Of a stretch of DNA of 64,000 nt, positions 34,310-43,318 are shown piece by piece. The notes under the pieces were generated by a model, which was not told the origin of the DNA, ran no database searches, and saw only the letters and a list, made by a program, of their open reading frames with translations. The first letter of the stretch is position 1; each line of letters begins with the position of its first letter. The DNA is from Actinokineospora fastidiosa. Lineage in GTDB: Bacteria > Actinomycetota > Actinomycetes > Mycobacteriales > Pseudonocardiaceae. The DNA is taken from the NCBI RefSeq assembly GCF_014648415.1, contig NZ_BMRB01000008.1, positions 124,001 through 188,000 of the forward strand, written 5' to 3'. A program made the position numbers and the translations under genes.

Positions 34310-35710
34310 GTGAAGCGCTCCATCGCCGCTCTTGCGGCATGCGGGGCGGTCGTCGGCGCCGCGGCGGTGGTCCTGCCGCAGGCCGCGGCCGCGGCCCAGG
34401 GATGCCGCGTCGACTACACCGTCACGAGTCAGTGGCAAGGCGGCTTCCAGGCGAGTGTGAAGCTCACGAACCTCGGGGACCCGGTCAGCGGCTGGTCGCT
34501 GGGCTTCGGCTTCCCGGACGCCGGGCAGCGGGTGTCGCAGGGGTGGAACGCGGCCTGGACGCAGTCCGGGTCGGCGGTCACCGCCGCCAACGTCGACTGG
34601 AACCGGTCGCTGGCCACCGGGGCCGTGGTCGACCTCGGCTTCGTCGGGTCGTGGTCGGGCAGCAACCCCGAGCCCGCGTCGTTCACGCTCAACGGCGTCA
34701 CGTGCACCGGAGGCACCACCCCGCCCACGACGACGACCACCACGACCACCACCACGCCCCCGCCGACCGGCCGCACGCCGGTCGAGATCAACGGCCAGCT
34801 GCGGGTGTGCGGGGTCAACCTGTGCAACCAGTACAACCGGCCGATCCAGCTGCGCGGCATGAGCACGCACGGCCTGCAGTGGTTCTCCCGCTGCTACAAC
34901 AACGCCTCCCTCGACGCGCTGGCCACGGACTGGCAGGCCGACCTGTTCCGCATCGCCATGTACGTGCAGGAAGGCGGCTACGAGACCAACCCGTCCGGGT
35001 TCACCAGCCAGGTCAACAACCTCGTCGACATGGCCGAGGCGCGCGGGCTCTACGCGGTGATCGATTTCCACACGCTCACCCCGGGCGACCCGAACTACAA
35101 CCTCGACCGCGCCAAGACGTTCTTCGCCTCCGTGGCGTCCCGCAACGGGGCGAAGAAGAACGTGATCTACGAGATCGCCAACGAGCCCAACGGGGTCAGC
35201 TGGGCGGCGATCAAGAGCTACGCCGAGCAGGTCATCCCGGTGATCCGCCGGGCCGACCCGGACGCGGTCATCCTCGTCGGCACCCGCGCGTGGTCGTCCC
35301 TGGGCGTCTCGGAGGGCTCGAACGAGAGCGAGATCATCAACAACCCCGTGAACGCGACGAACATCATGTACACGTTCCACTTCTACGCGGCCTCGCACAA
35401 GGACAACTACCGCGCCACGGTGAGCCGCGCGGCGGGCAGGCTGCCGCTGTTCGTCAGCGAGTTCGGCACGGTCACCGCCACCGGCGGCGGCGCGTACGAC
35501 CGGGCCAGCACCGCGGCCTGGCTCGACCTGCTGGACCAGCTCAAGATCAGCTACGTGAACTGGACCTACTCCGACGCCAACGAGAGCAGCGCGGCCTTCC
35601 GCCCGGGCACCTGCAACGGCGGCACGTACACCGGGAGCGGCGTCCTGACCGAGTCCGGGGCGTACATCAAGAGCCGGATCAGCACGCCGGACACCTTCCC
35701 GACCAGCTGA
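34310..35710 (+). CDS. Secreted GH5 endoglucanase with N-terminal CBM2
   Basis: A 466-residue secreted cellulase. A Sec signal (SIAALAACGAVVGAAAVVLPQAAAA) is followed by a CBM2 (CRVDYTVTSQWQGGFQASV, GWSLGFGFP, about 32-132), a Thr/Pro linker with ten Thr, and the GH5 (subfamily 2-like) domain. The acid/base is Glu292 in EIANEPNG and the nucleophile Glu384 in FVSEFGT; His residues in STHGLQW and FHFYAASH fit the active site. It cuts internal beta-1,4-glucan bonds. The GTG at 34310 follows GGAGGGCCCA. The CebR box makes cellobiose induction likely, together with the binding protein and beta-glucosidase at 5091-7648. Confidence 0.95.
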   Translation: MKRSIAALAACGAVVGAAAVVLPQAAAAAQGCRVDYTVTSQWQGGFQASVKLTNLGDPVSGWSLGFGFPDAGQRVSQGWNAAWTQSGSAVTAANVDWNRSLATGAVVDLGFVGSWSGSNPEPASFTLNGVTCTGGTTPPTTTTTTTTTTPPPTGRTPVEINGQLRVCGVNLCNQYNRPIQLRGMSTHGLQWFSRCYNNASLDALATDWQADLFRIAMYVQEGGYETNPSGFTSQVNNLVDMAEARGLYAVIDFHTLTPGDPNYNLDRAKTFFASVASRNGAKKNVIYEIANEPNGVSWAAIKSYAEQVIPVIRRADPDAVILVGTRAWSSLGVSEGSNESEIINNPVNATNIMYTFHFYAASHKDNYRATVSRAAGRLPLFVSEFGTVTATGGGAYDRASTAAWLDLLDQLKISYVNWTYSDANESSAAFRPGTCNGGTYTGSGVLTESGAYIKSRISTPDTFPTS

Positions 35711-35716
35711 CCGACG

Positions 35717-35746
35717 CCCGGAGCCCTGCCGAGGCAGGGCTCCGGG
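35717..35746 (+). terminator. Terminator of the GH5 gene
   Basis: Near-continuous 14-base arms CCCGGAGCCCTGCC and GGCAGGGCTCCGGG, 6 bases after the stop codon. Confidence 0.8.
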
Positions 35747-35766
35747 CCACCTCCTCCGACGAGGCC

Positions 35767-35790
35767 GCCCCATGCAGACCGGCATGGGGC
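35767..35790. terminator. Second hairpin between the GH5 and protease genes
   Basis: Arms GCCCCATGC (35767-35775) and GCATGGGGC (35782-35790) around a 6-base loop. It may back up the preceding terminator. Confidence 0.5.
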
Positions 35791-35857
35791 CGTTGTGCGG
35801 GCAAACCGCTATGGCCGGTTGTGATCTCCCGACCTCGCGCGGGTCGCGCCTACCGTC

Positions 35858-35872
35858 CAGGTACCACCTGGG
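35858..35872. promoter_or_regulatory. Palindrome at the protease promoter
   Basis: CCAGGTACCACCTGG has 6-base arms and lies immediately after a TACCGT -10-like box (35852-35857), 60 bases before the protease start. A repressor here would cover the transcription start. Confidence 0.45.
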
Positions 35873-35932
35873 CCGCGGTCGACCCGGTGCGCCGCCCGGT
35901 GGTCCAACCCCTGCACAGCGAGGAGTCTTCCC

Positions 35933-37369
35933 ATGCCCTTTGCGCTATCCAGACCAGGACGTGTCGTCGTGGCCGCGGTGGTGCTCGCCGCGTCGTTCAC
36001 GGCGGGCGCGGCGCAGGCCGAACCCACCCAGGAACAGGCGGTGCTCGCCGCCATGGAGCGTGATCTCGGTCTGGACGCCGCCGCCGCGCGGGCCAGGCTG
36101 ACCGCCGAGCGCACGGCGATGGGGGCCGAGCGGGCCGTGCGCTCGCGGGTCGGGCCGGGCAAGCTCGGCGGCGCCTGGTTCGACGCGGCGCGCGGGGCGC
36201 TCGTCGTCGCGGTCACCGATCCGGCCGCCGCGGCTGCGGTCCGCGGCCTCGGCGTCGAGACCACGCTCGTCGCGCTGTCGCAGTCCACTCTGGACAGCAC
36301 CAAGGCCCGGCTGGACGCCGAGGTGGCGACGAAACCGGCGGCCGTGCCCGGGTGGTACGTCGACGTGACCACGAACTCGGTCGTCGTCAAGCACCGGGGA
36401 CCGGGCGAGGCCGCCCGCGCCTGGGTGCGCGGGGCCGGCGTGACCGGCGGGGTGCGGTTCGAGCAGACCTGGGAGCAGCCCAGGCTGGCGATCGACGTCG
36501 TCGGCGGGAACCGGTACTGGACCTCGCAGTACGGGTGCTCGGTCGGCTTCGCGGTGCAGGGCGGGTTCATCACCGCGGGGCACTGCGGCAAGGTCGGCGA
36601 GACGACCACGCAGCCGTCCGGGAGATTCGCGGGCTCCAGCTTCCCCGTCGACGACATGGCGTTCGTGCGCACCGACGCGGGCAACACCTTGATCGGCGCG
36701 GTCAACAACTACTCGGGCGGCCGGGTCGCGGTCGAGGGGTCGCGGGAGGCGCCGGTCGGGTCGTCGATCTGCCGCTCCGGCGGCACGACCGGCTGGCACT
36801 GCGGCACGATCCGCTCCCGCAACGCCACCGTCGACTACGGGTCGCAGGGCAAGGTGTACGAGGCGATCGAGACCACGGCGTGCGGCGAGCCCGGCGACTC
36901 CGGCGGGTCGGCGATCTCCGGCGGCCAGGCCCAGGGCGTGACCTCCGGCGCGGCGGGCGACTGCCGCGGCGGCGCGGCCACGACCTGGTACCAGCCGGTC
37001 CCGGAGATCCTGACCCGCTACGGCGTCACCCTGCTGACCACCGACGGCGGCGGCGACCCGCCCGGCGAGTGCGGCGCGGACCGCTACAGCGGATCGCTGT
37101 CCGCGCGCCAGAGCGCCGTGCAGCCGACCTCGGGGTACTACCAGGCCGCCGCGGGAACGCACCGTGGCTGCCTGACCGGCCCGTCGGGCGCTGACTTCGA
37201 CCTGTACCTGGAGCGGTGGACGGGCTCGGGGTGGGCCGCGGCCGCGTCGGGCACCAGCGCCGCCGCCGACGAAAAGGTCGAGTACAGCGGGCAGGCGGGC
37301 TACTACCGCTGGCGGGTGCACGCCTACAGCGGCACCGGGGCCTACACGCTGCTGGCGGCCAAGCCCTGA
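35933..37369 (+). CDS. Secreted trypsin-like (S1, streptogrisin/alpha-lytic-type) protease with PPC-like module
   Basis: A 478-residue secreted protease. The signal (VVVAAVVLAASFTAGAAQA) precedes a propeptide of the alpha-lytic/streptogrisin type to about residue 185. The catalytic domain has His217 in ITAGHCG, an acidic pair at 240-241 in DDMAF, and Ser323 in GEPGDSGGS; cysteines flank the His and Ser as in streptogrisins. The C-terminal 100 residues (GYYQAAAGTHRGCLTGP, DFDLYLERW, GYYRWRVHAYSGTGAYTL) match the end module of the subtilase at 27178. The ATG at 35933 has AGGAG 8-9 bases upstream. A LysR gene follows, paralogous to that next to the subtilase. Confidence 0.93.
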   Translation: MPFALSRPGRVVVAAVVLAASFTAGAAQAEPTQEQAVLAAMERDLGLDAAAARARLTAERTAMGAERAVRSRVGPGKLGGAWFDAARGALVVAVTDPAAAAAVRGLGVETTLVALSQSTLDSTKARLDAEVATKPAAVPGWYVDVTTNSVVVKHRGPGEAARAWVRGAGVTGGVRFEQTWEQPRLAIDVVGGNRYWTSQYGCSVGFAVQGGFITAGHCGKVGETTTQPSGRFAGSSFPVDDMAFVRTDAGNTLIGAVNNYSGGRVAVEGSREAPVGSSICRSGGTTGWHCGTIRSRNATVDYGSQGKVYEAIETTACGEPGDSGGSAISGGQAQGVTSGAAGDCRGGAATTWYQPVPEILTRYGVTLLTTDGGGDPPGECGADRYSGSLSARQSAVQPTSGYYQAAAGTHRGCLTGPSGADFDLYLERWTGSGWAAAASGTSAAADEKVEYSGQAGYYRWRVHAYSGTGAYTLLAAKP

Positions 37370-37481
37370 CCGCGCCGGTGGACCCGTCGGACCCGTGCCG
37401 GTCCGGCGGGTCTACCGGTCCGCCCGCCCGGGCCCGTACTCTCGGCCGGTGCGCCGCCTGCGCGCGCTCCGGGAGGTGCCC

Positions 37482-38456
37482 ATGCGGTTGGAGATCCGCC
37501 ATCTGCGCACGCTCGCGGCGATCGAGGAGACCGGCAGCCTCAGCCGCGCGGCCAAGCGGCTGGGCATGTCCCAGCCCGCGCTGACCGGCCTGCTCCAGCG
37601 GATGGAGCGCAGCCTGGGCGGGCGGCTGTTCGTCCGGTCCGAGCGCGGCTCGGTCCCCACCCCGCTGGGCGCGGAGGTGCTCGACGAGGCCAGGGTGGTG
37701 CTGCGCGGCATGGACGCCATTCACGCCAGGGTGGACCGCTGGTCGCGGCGCGGCGGGGACACCCAGCCGGTGCGGCTGGGCGGGTTCTGCGGGTTCCTGC
37801 ACGTGCCGCTCGGGCAGTGGCTCGGCGAGCAGCCGTGGGTCCCGGACGTGGCGCTGTGCGAGGACGTCGACCCGAGGGCCAGCGTGCACAAGGTCGCCAT
37901 CGCCGCCGTGGACCTCGCCGTCGTCTACCGCTCGCCCACAGACCCGCAGCCGCTGCCGCCCAACGTGCGGGCGCGGACCGTGCACCCGGCCGAACCGGTG
38001 TTCGTCGGCATGGCCCACGACCACCCCCTGGCCGACCAGCGCGCCGTCGACCTGGCCGCGCTGACCCGCTACCCCTGGGTGGACGAGCCGCCGGGCGCGA
38101 CGCCGTGGTCGCGCTACATCGCCCAGGTCTGCCGCGAGGCCGACATCGATTTCACGCACGTGCACACCACGATGAGCGTCGTCACCGTCCTCGACCTGCT
38201 GCGCGGCTCGACCGCCACCGGCCCGGTGCTGGCCACCAGCCGCGAGCACGACCACGACGTGGTGATCCGCGCCGTGCGCGACATGCCCCTGTGGTGGGAG
38301 CTGCGGCTGGTGTACCGGGCGGAGACGGTGATCGCCGACCACATCGACCAGATCCACGCGCAGGTGATCGACCTCTATCGCGGCCGCCGCGGGTGCAACC
38401 CGGCATTCGACGAGTGGTGGTCGACGTCGGGGGCGGAACTGGCCTCGGCCGGGTGA
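37482..38456 (+). CDS. LysR-family regulator downstream of the trypsin-like protease
   Basis: A 324-residue LysR protein: the winged helix reads RLEIRHLRTLAAIEETGSLS and AAKRLGMSQPALTGLLQRME; the effector domain has VFVGMAHDHPLADQ and WVDEPPGATPW. It is a full-length paralogue of the regulator at 29468. The ATG at 37482 has GGGAGG 5 bases upstream. It follows the protease gene by 112 bases on the same strand; control of that protease is inferred from the parallel arrangement. Confidence 0.9.
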   Translation: MRLEIRHLRTLAAIEETGSLSRAAKRLGMSQPALTGLLQRMERSLGGRLFVRSERGSVPTPLGAEVLDEARVVLRGMDAIHARVDRWSRRGGDTQPVRLGGFCGFLHVPLGQWLGEQPWVPDVALCEDVDPRASVHKVAIAAVDLAVVYRSPTDPQPLPPNVRARTVHPAEPVFVGMAHDHPLADQRAVDLAALTRYPWVDEPPGATPWSRYIAQVCREADIDFTHVHTTMSVVTVLDLLRGSTATGPVLATSREHDHDVVIRAVRDMPLWWELRLVYRAETVIADHIDQIHAQVIDLYRGRRGCNPAFDEWWSTSGAELASAG

Positions 38457-38460
38457 GCGG

Positions 38461-39864
38461 TCAGTCGAAGCCGAGGGGTTCCCAGTAGGCGGGGTGTGTC
38501 GCCCTGTCCAGTTCGTGCAGGGCCGCGGCGATGGCATGCGGCGACCGTCCGGTGTCCTTGGCGAGGTAGAGCGCGCCGATGAGGTTGCCGTACTCCGCTT
38601 CCAGCTTGTCGATGAGGCCGTAGCCGTCGCCGAAGATGGGTTCCCAGTGCGACGCGCGGCGGGTGTCGAAGTGGCTGAGCGCGGCCTCGGCGACGGACAC
38701 GTAGTGCGCCACGAGCCGGTCGAGCGCCGGTTCGCGTTCGGCGTCGCCGTCCACCTGCTCGGCCGCGTACAGCCGCAGCAGGTCGTGCATGCGCCAGCGG
38801 CCGCGGCTCGACCCCGCCTGCACGAGGTGGGCGCGGCGCAGGTGGGCGAGCACGCGTCGGGTCTGGGCGACGGTGTGGTCGGCGAGCGCCGCGGCGGTCG
38901 CGGTGCGGACCTCCTCGCCGGGGTTGAGCGCCAGGAGGCGGAACAGCCGCGCCGCCGGGTCGGGGAGGTGGCGGTAGGACAGGTCGAACGCGGCGCGGAC
39001 GTCGAGGCTCCCGTCGTGGTTCAGCTCCGACAGACGTTCGCGTTCGTCCTCCAGCGCGTCGGCCAGCTCGCTGACCGGCTGGCCGGGGTCCTCGGCCAGC
39101 AGGGCGGCGGCGACCCGCAGGGCCAGGGGCAGTCCGCCGCACAACCGGACGAGCCGCCGCGCGGCCTCGGGGTGGGCGTGCACGCGGCCGTCGTGGGCGT
39201 GGCAGGCGGCCAGGTGCTCCCGCAGCAGCGCCACGGCCTGCGCCGCGGACAGCTCGCCGATCTCGACGAGCCGCGCGGCGTCCACGTCGGTCAGGCTGTG
39301 CCTGCTGGTGATCAGCACCCGATGGGCTCCCTCGCCGGGCAGGAGAGGGTGGACCTGATCGCCGCTGCCCGCGTTGTCCAGCACGACGAGCATGCGCTGG
39401 CCCGCGGCGTGGCGGTCGGCGAGGAGCGAGCGCCACAACCGGGACCGATCGGCCTCGCCGTCGGGGATGTGATGGCGGGAGACGCCGAGCGCGCCCAGCA
39501 GGCCCGCCAGCGCCGCGGCAGGCGAGACGCGCTGGTCGTAGCCGCGCAGGTCGACCATGAGCACGCCGCCGGGGAACCACCCGGCGGCGACCGCGTCCAG
39601 GGCGGCGCGCACCGCGAGCGCGGTCTTGCCCGCCCCGGGCAGACCGGCGACGACCGCGCCCGCGCCGGGCCCGGCCGCCGGGTCGAGCACCTCGGCCACC
39701 CGGGCCAGCTCGGCCTCGCGGCCGACGAACAGCGGTTGCGCGGGCAACCCCGCGACGGCCTCCGGCTGCGCGTCGGGCAGGGCGATCGTGACGTCCCGCC
39801 CCTGAACCACGGTCCCGACCACCGTGCCGCTGAACTCGTTGCGCACCTGCGGCTGTTGGCTCAC
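38461..39864 (-). CDS. STAND (NB-ARC) NTPase, short form
   Basis: A 467-residue protein. After a short NEFSGTVVGTVVQGRDV opening typical of actinobacterial STAND proteins comes the NB-ARC core: Walker A GLPGAGKTA near residue 85, RMLVVLDNAG, VLITSRH, and the GGLPLALRVAAALL motif, then a winged-helix region with MHDLLRLYAAEQ. The usual TPR sensor is missing: the protein ends soon after LEAEYGNLIGALYLAKD, where repeats normally begin. No BTAD or DNA-binding domain is fused. The GTG at 39864 has CACAAT 6 bases upstream, suggesting a leaderless mRNA. Role unknown; could be a truncated regulator. Confidence 0.82.
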   Translation of the reverse strand: MSQQPQVRNEFSGTVVGTVVQGRDVTIALPDAQPEAVAGLPAQPLFVGREAELARVAEVLDPAAGPGAGAVVAGLPGAGKTALAVRAALDAVAAGWFPGGVLMVDLRGYDQRVSPAAALAGLLGALGVSRHHIPDGEADRSRLWRSLLADRHAAGQRMLVVLDNAGSGDQVHPLLPGEGAHRVLITSRHSLTDVDAARLVEIGELSAAQAVALLREHLAACHAHDGRVHAHPEAARRLVRLCGGLPLALRVAAALLAEDPGQPVSELADALEDERERLSELNHDGSLDVRAAFDLSYRHLPDPAARLFRLLALNPGEEVRTATAAALADHTVAQTRRVLAHLRRAHLVQAGSSRGRWRMHDLLRLYAAEQVDGDAEREPALDRLVAHYVSVAEAALSHFDTRRASHWEPIFGDGYGLIDKLEAEYGNLIGALYLAKDTGRSPHAIAAALHELDRATHPAYWEPLGFD

Positions 39865-39980
39865 GTGATCATTGTGGCAGCGCGGGAGGCCCGGCGACAC
39901 GCGCGCGAGGTCGCCGTGGTCGGGTCGGACGCTCCGCTACGGTCACGGCTCCGACGCCGTCCCAACAAGGGAGTCCACCC

Positions 39981-40574
39981 ATGGAACTGACCAAGTCCAC
40001 CACCGCGTTCCTCGCCTGCCACTGGGAGAACGACATCGCGGGCACCGACGGGGCCTTCGCGCCCTTCTTCCGGGCCGAGATCGAGCGCCGGGGCGTCATC
40101 GGGGTGGCCCGGCGCCTGCTCGACGGCGCCCGCGCGGCCGGGGGCCAGGTCGTCTACACCAGAGTCGCCTTCCAGGAGGGGCACCGCGACCTGGTCGCCA
40201 ACATCCCGCTCCTGGGGATCGTGGCCCAGCAGGGCAGCCTGCTCGACGGCACCCCGGCCACCGCCATCCTCGACGAGCTGACCCCCGGGCCGGGCGATCT
40301 GGTCGTCACCAACCCCAAGGTGGGCGCGTTCGCCGCCAGCGACCTCGACGAGCGGCTGCGCGCGGCCGGGATCGACACCGTCGTCCTCTTCGGCGTGGCC
40401 ACCAACATCACCATCGAGAACACCGGCCGCGCGGCGGGCGACCTCGGCTACCGCGTAGTGGTCGTGGAGGACGCGTGCGCGGCCGCGTCGCCGGAGGCGC
40501 ACGAGGCCACCATCGCCTCCTTCGGCCTCCTGGGCGAGGTCGCCACGGCCGACGAGGTGCTCGCGGCGCTCTAG
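39981..40574 (+). CDS. Isochorismatase-fold protein with substituted catalytic residues
   Basis: A 197-residue cysteine-hydrolase-fold protein. The fold landmarks align well, but the expected Asp in the first strand (usual L-V-x-D-x-Q-N-D) is His in LACHWENDI, and the nucleophile Cys of the usual TNxCVE motif is replaced in GVATNITIENTG. The catalytic Lys position is kept in TNPKVGAF. It therefore cannot work by the standard Asp-Lys-Cys triad. The ATG at 39981 has AAGGGAG 7 bases upstream. It is not PhzD, which keeps other active-site residues. Substrate unknown. It abuts a TetR gene remnant on the other strand. Confidence 0.85.
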   Translation: MELTKSTTAFLACHWENDIAGTDGAFAPFFRAEIERRGVIGVARRLLDGARAAGGQVVYTRVAFQEGHRDLVANIPLLGIVAQQGSLLDGTPATAILDELTPGPGDLVVTNPKVGAFAASDLDERLRAAGIDTVVLFGVATNITIENTGRAAGDLGYRVVVVEDACAAASPEAHEATIASFGLLGEVATADEVLAAL

Positions 40575-40867
40575 TCGGCGAAGTGGGCGACGACCATCTC
40601 GGTCAGCGCCGCCACGTCCGCGTCGACCATCGGGGCGCCGGTCATGCCCATCCGGTGCAGCAGCGCCCCGACGACGGTGTCGATGAGGAGCAGGACCCGG
40701 TGCCCGGGCTCGCCCAGCGCCTCCTGGAGCACCAGGAGGTACGGGTCCTGCAGCCGCGTGGACAGGATCTCCCGAAGCGACGCGTCGTTGACCGCGTCGA
40801 CGAAGACGCCCGCGAACGCCGTCCCCACCCCCGGTTCGCCGGTCTTCGCCGCGATCCACCGACGACG
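40571..40867 (-). pseudogene. TetR regulator remnant, C-terminal 98 codons only
   Basis: Reading leftwards from about 40867 the frame encodes RRRWIAAKTGEPGVG, then FAGVFVDAVNDASLREILSTR, and ends MVVAHFAD, which fits the C-terminal ligand domain of a TetR protein. The helix-turn-helix and first half are absent: right of 40867 the DNA becomes ABC-transporter sequence on the opposite strand. The open frame continues, but as antisense of that remnant. Its stop overlaps that of the isochorismatase-like gene. Confidence 0.75.
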
Positions 40868-42178
40868 CTCCTGCGGGGCATGTACCACCGGCTGGGCGAC
40901 CACCTGGCCCGGCTGGCACACCGCCGCCCGGGTCGGCGAGGTGTCCGTCCTGGCCAGCACCGGCGTATTGCAGGGCGTGGGCGTGATCGCGCACCTGCTG
41001 GCCCCGTTCATCTCCGCCTGCGTGACACCCCTGACGGTCATCGCCGTGATGCTTGCGTACCACTGGCAGCTGGGCCTTGCCGCGCTCGTCGCGGCCGCGC
41101 GGGCGGCCGGACGGCGGACCGCTTCGGCCTGCTGGACAACGCCCTCACCGACCTGCAGCGCGCCTCGCGCCGCACACTCCTGTCCGCGCTGCCCGGCGTC
41201 GTGGCGCTGACGCTGGTCGTGCAGGCGACGTTCACCGCGCTGCTGGTCCTCGGCGCCTACCTCGCGCTCGGCGGGCACATCGGCGCGGCCGAGGTCCTGG
41301 CGGTCCTGGTGCTGGCGGCCCGGTGCGCCGATCCGCTGCTGTCGTTGTCGGACCTCGGCGGCCAACTCCGCGCCGGACGCGCCGAACTGGCGCGGCTCGA
41401 CGCGCTGCTGAGCGCCGCTCCGCTGCCGGAGCCGCCCGACCCGGTGCGCCCGGACCGCCACGACCTGGAGTTCGACTCCGTCGTCTTCCGCCGGGGCGAG
41501 CGCACGGTCATCGACACCGTGTCGCTGTCCGTGCCCCAGGGACACCGGCTCGCCGTCGTCGGGCCGTCGGGCTCGGGCAAGACCACGCTGCTGCAACTCC
41601 TGGCCCGCTTCCACGACGTGGACGCGGGCGCGGTGCGCGTCGGCGGGGTCGACGTGCGTGCGATGGACCCCGCGGAGCTGATGTCCCGCATCGCCATCGT
41701 GTTCCAGCAGGTCTACCTCTTCGACGGCACGATCGAGGAGAACGTCCGCGTGGCCCGCCCCGACGCCACCGACGCCGAGCTGCGGGCGGCGGCCGCTGCC
41801 GCCCGCCTCGACGAGGTGGTCGCCCGCCTCCCCGGCGGCTGGTCGACCCCGGTCGGCGAGGCGGGCGCCGCCCTCTCCGGCGGCGAGCGCCAGCGCGTCT
41901 CGATCGCCAGGGCCCTGCTCAAGGACGCCCCGATCGTGCTCATGGACGAGGTGACCTCCGCGCTCGACCCGGTCAACGAGTCGGCCGTGCACGCGGCCGT
42001 CGAACGCCTCACGGAGGGCCGGACGGTGGTGATGGTCGCCCACCGCCTGCGGACCATCCGGAACGCCGACCACATCGTGTTCCTCGACAAGGGCCGGATC
42101 ACCGAGTCGGGCGCCCACGACGACCTGCTCCGCCGGGGCGGCCGCTACGCCGAACTCTGGGACCTGTCCCGGACGTAG
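40865..42178 (+). pseudogene. ABC transporter (fused permease-ATPase) remnant with deletions
   Basis: Three pieces of one exporter-type or siderophore-type ABC gene are recognisable. Piece one, frame of 40880: TLLRGMYHRLGDHLARL. Piece two, other frame, from about 40905: GWHTAARVGEVSVLASTGVLQ to LAYHWQLGLAALVAA (ends near 41093). Piece three, first frame again from about 41120: LLDNALTDLQRASRRTLLS through an intact ATPase with GPSGSGKTT, LSGGERQR and LMDEVTSALD to the stop at 42178. About 10 bases are missing at the first junction and roughly 50 codons of the membrane domain at the second, and the 5' end is gone. Not functional as a whole, though the ATPase part is undamaged. Confidence 0.8.
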
Positions 42179-42190
42179 TGGCCTGACCGC

Positions 42191-43318
42191 TCAGACGGTC
42201 TCGGCCCGGCGGGCGGGGATCAGGGTCCGCAGGGCGGCGTCCGCCTGGTCGGTCTCCAGGAGGAAGCCGTCGTGCCCGTGCGCCGAGGTGATGGTGTGCA
42301 GCGCGGCGTCGCGCAGGTGGGACGCGAGGTCGCGCTGCTGCCGCACCGGGTATAGCCGGTCGCTGTCGACGCCCACGACCAGGGTGGGCGCGGTGATCCT
42401 GCGCAGCGCCGCCGCCGTCCCGCCCCGGTCGCGCCCGACGTCGTGGTGGTTCATGGCGGTGGCCAGGACGACGTAGGTGCCCGCGTCGAAGCGGTGGGCG
42501 AGTTTAACCGCGTGATGGTCCAGATAGGACTCGACAGCGTATCGGGCATGCCCACCCGGTTGCCGCGACCGGCCGAACCGGGTGTCCAGTTCGGACGGCG
42601 TGCGGTAGGTGATGTGGGCGATGCGGCGGGCGATGCCGAGGCCCCGGTGCGGGCCGCGGCCCGGCGGCAGGTGGTGGTAGTCGCCGCCGTGCCAGCCCGG
42701 GTCGCCGCGGATCGCCTCGATCTGGGCGTGGGTCCAGGCGATCTGCTCCGCGCTGCTGCGGGCGGTGGTGGCGAACAGGGCGAGGGCGCCGACACGGTCG
42801 GGATGGGTGACAGCCCATTCCAGGGCGCGCATACCGCCCATGGAGCCGCCGACGACCATCGCCCAGGTGCCGATGCCGAGGTGGTCGGCCAGCGCGGCCT
42901 CCGCGGCGACCTGGTCCCGGAGGGTGAGCGCCGGGAACCGGCTGCCCCACGGCCTGCCGTCCGGCGCCGCGCTGGCCGGGCCGGTGCTGCCCTGGCAGCC
43001 GCCGATCACGTTGGGGACGACCAGGAACAGCCTGGTGGGGTCGAGTGCGCGTCCCGGACCCACCAGGCCGTCCCACCACCCGGCCGTGGGGTGGCCGGGT
43101 TCCCGGGGACCGGCGACGTGGCTGTCGCCGGTGAGCGCGTGCAGCACCAGCACCGCGTTCGCGCGGTCGGGGGCGAGCGTGCCCCAGGTCTCGTAGGCGA
43201 CGCGGTAGCCGGGCAGGACTCCGCCGGACTCCAGCGCGAGCGGCCGGTCGGCGGTGAACCAGCGGCGGCGGCCGGGCGGGTCCCCCTCCCGCCACGCGCC
43301 GCTGGCAGGCGGGGTCAC
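42191..43318 (-). CDS. metX: Homoserine O-acetyltransferase
   Basis: A 375-residue alpha/beta hydrolase-fold enzyme that acetylates homoserine for methionine synthesis. Features are ALTGDSHVAG, the oxyanion NVIGGCQGSTGPAS, the nucleophile Ser159 in VVGGSMGGM, and the C-terminal GHDGFLLE supplying His. The start is GTG at 43318, overlapping the metY stop as GTGA, so translation is coupled. The open frame continues upstream through metY in a wrong phase. The convergent neighbour is the ABC remnant. Confidence 0.95.
   Translation of the reverse strand: MTPPASGAWREGDPPGRRRWFTADRPLALESGGVLPGYRVAYETWGTLAPDRANAVLVLHALTGDSHVAGPREPGHPTAGWWDGLVGPGRALDPTRLFLVVPNVIGGCQGSTGPASAAPDGRPWGSRFPALTLRDQVAAEAALADHLGIGTWAMVVGGSMGGMRALEWAVTHPDRVGALALFATTARSSAEQIAWTHAQIEAIRGDPGWHGGDYHHLPPGRGPHRGLGIARRIAHITYRTPSELDTRFGRSRQPGGHARYAVESYLDHHAVKLAHRFDAGTYVVLATAMNHHDVGRDRGGTAAALRRITAPTLVVGVDSDRLYPVRQQRDLASHLRDAALHTITSAHGHDGFLLETDQADAALRTLIPARRAETV

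Noticed and set aside
39981-40574. Isochorismatase-like gene as the missing phzD
   Set aside because: It is 35 kb from the phz genes, shares no PhzD-specific motif and lacks the catalytic Asp of the family.
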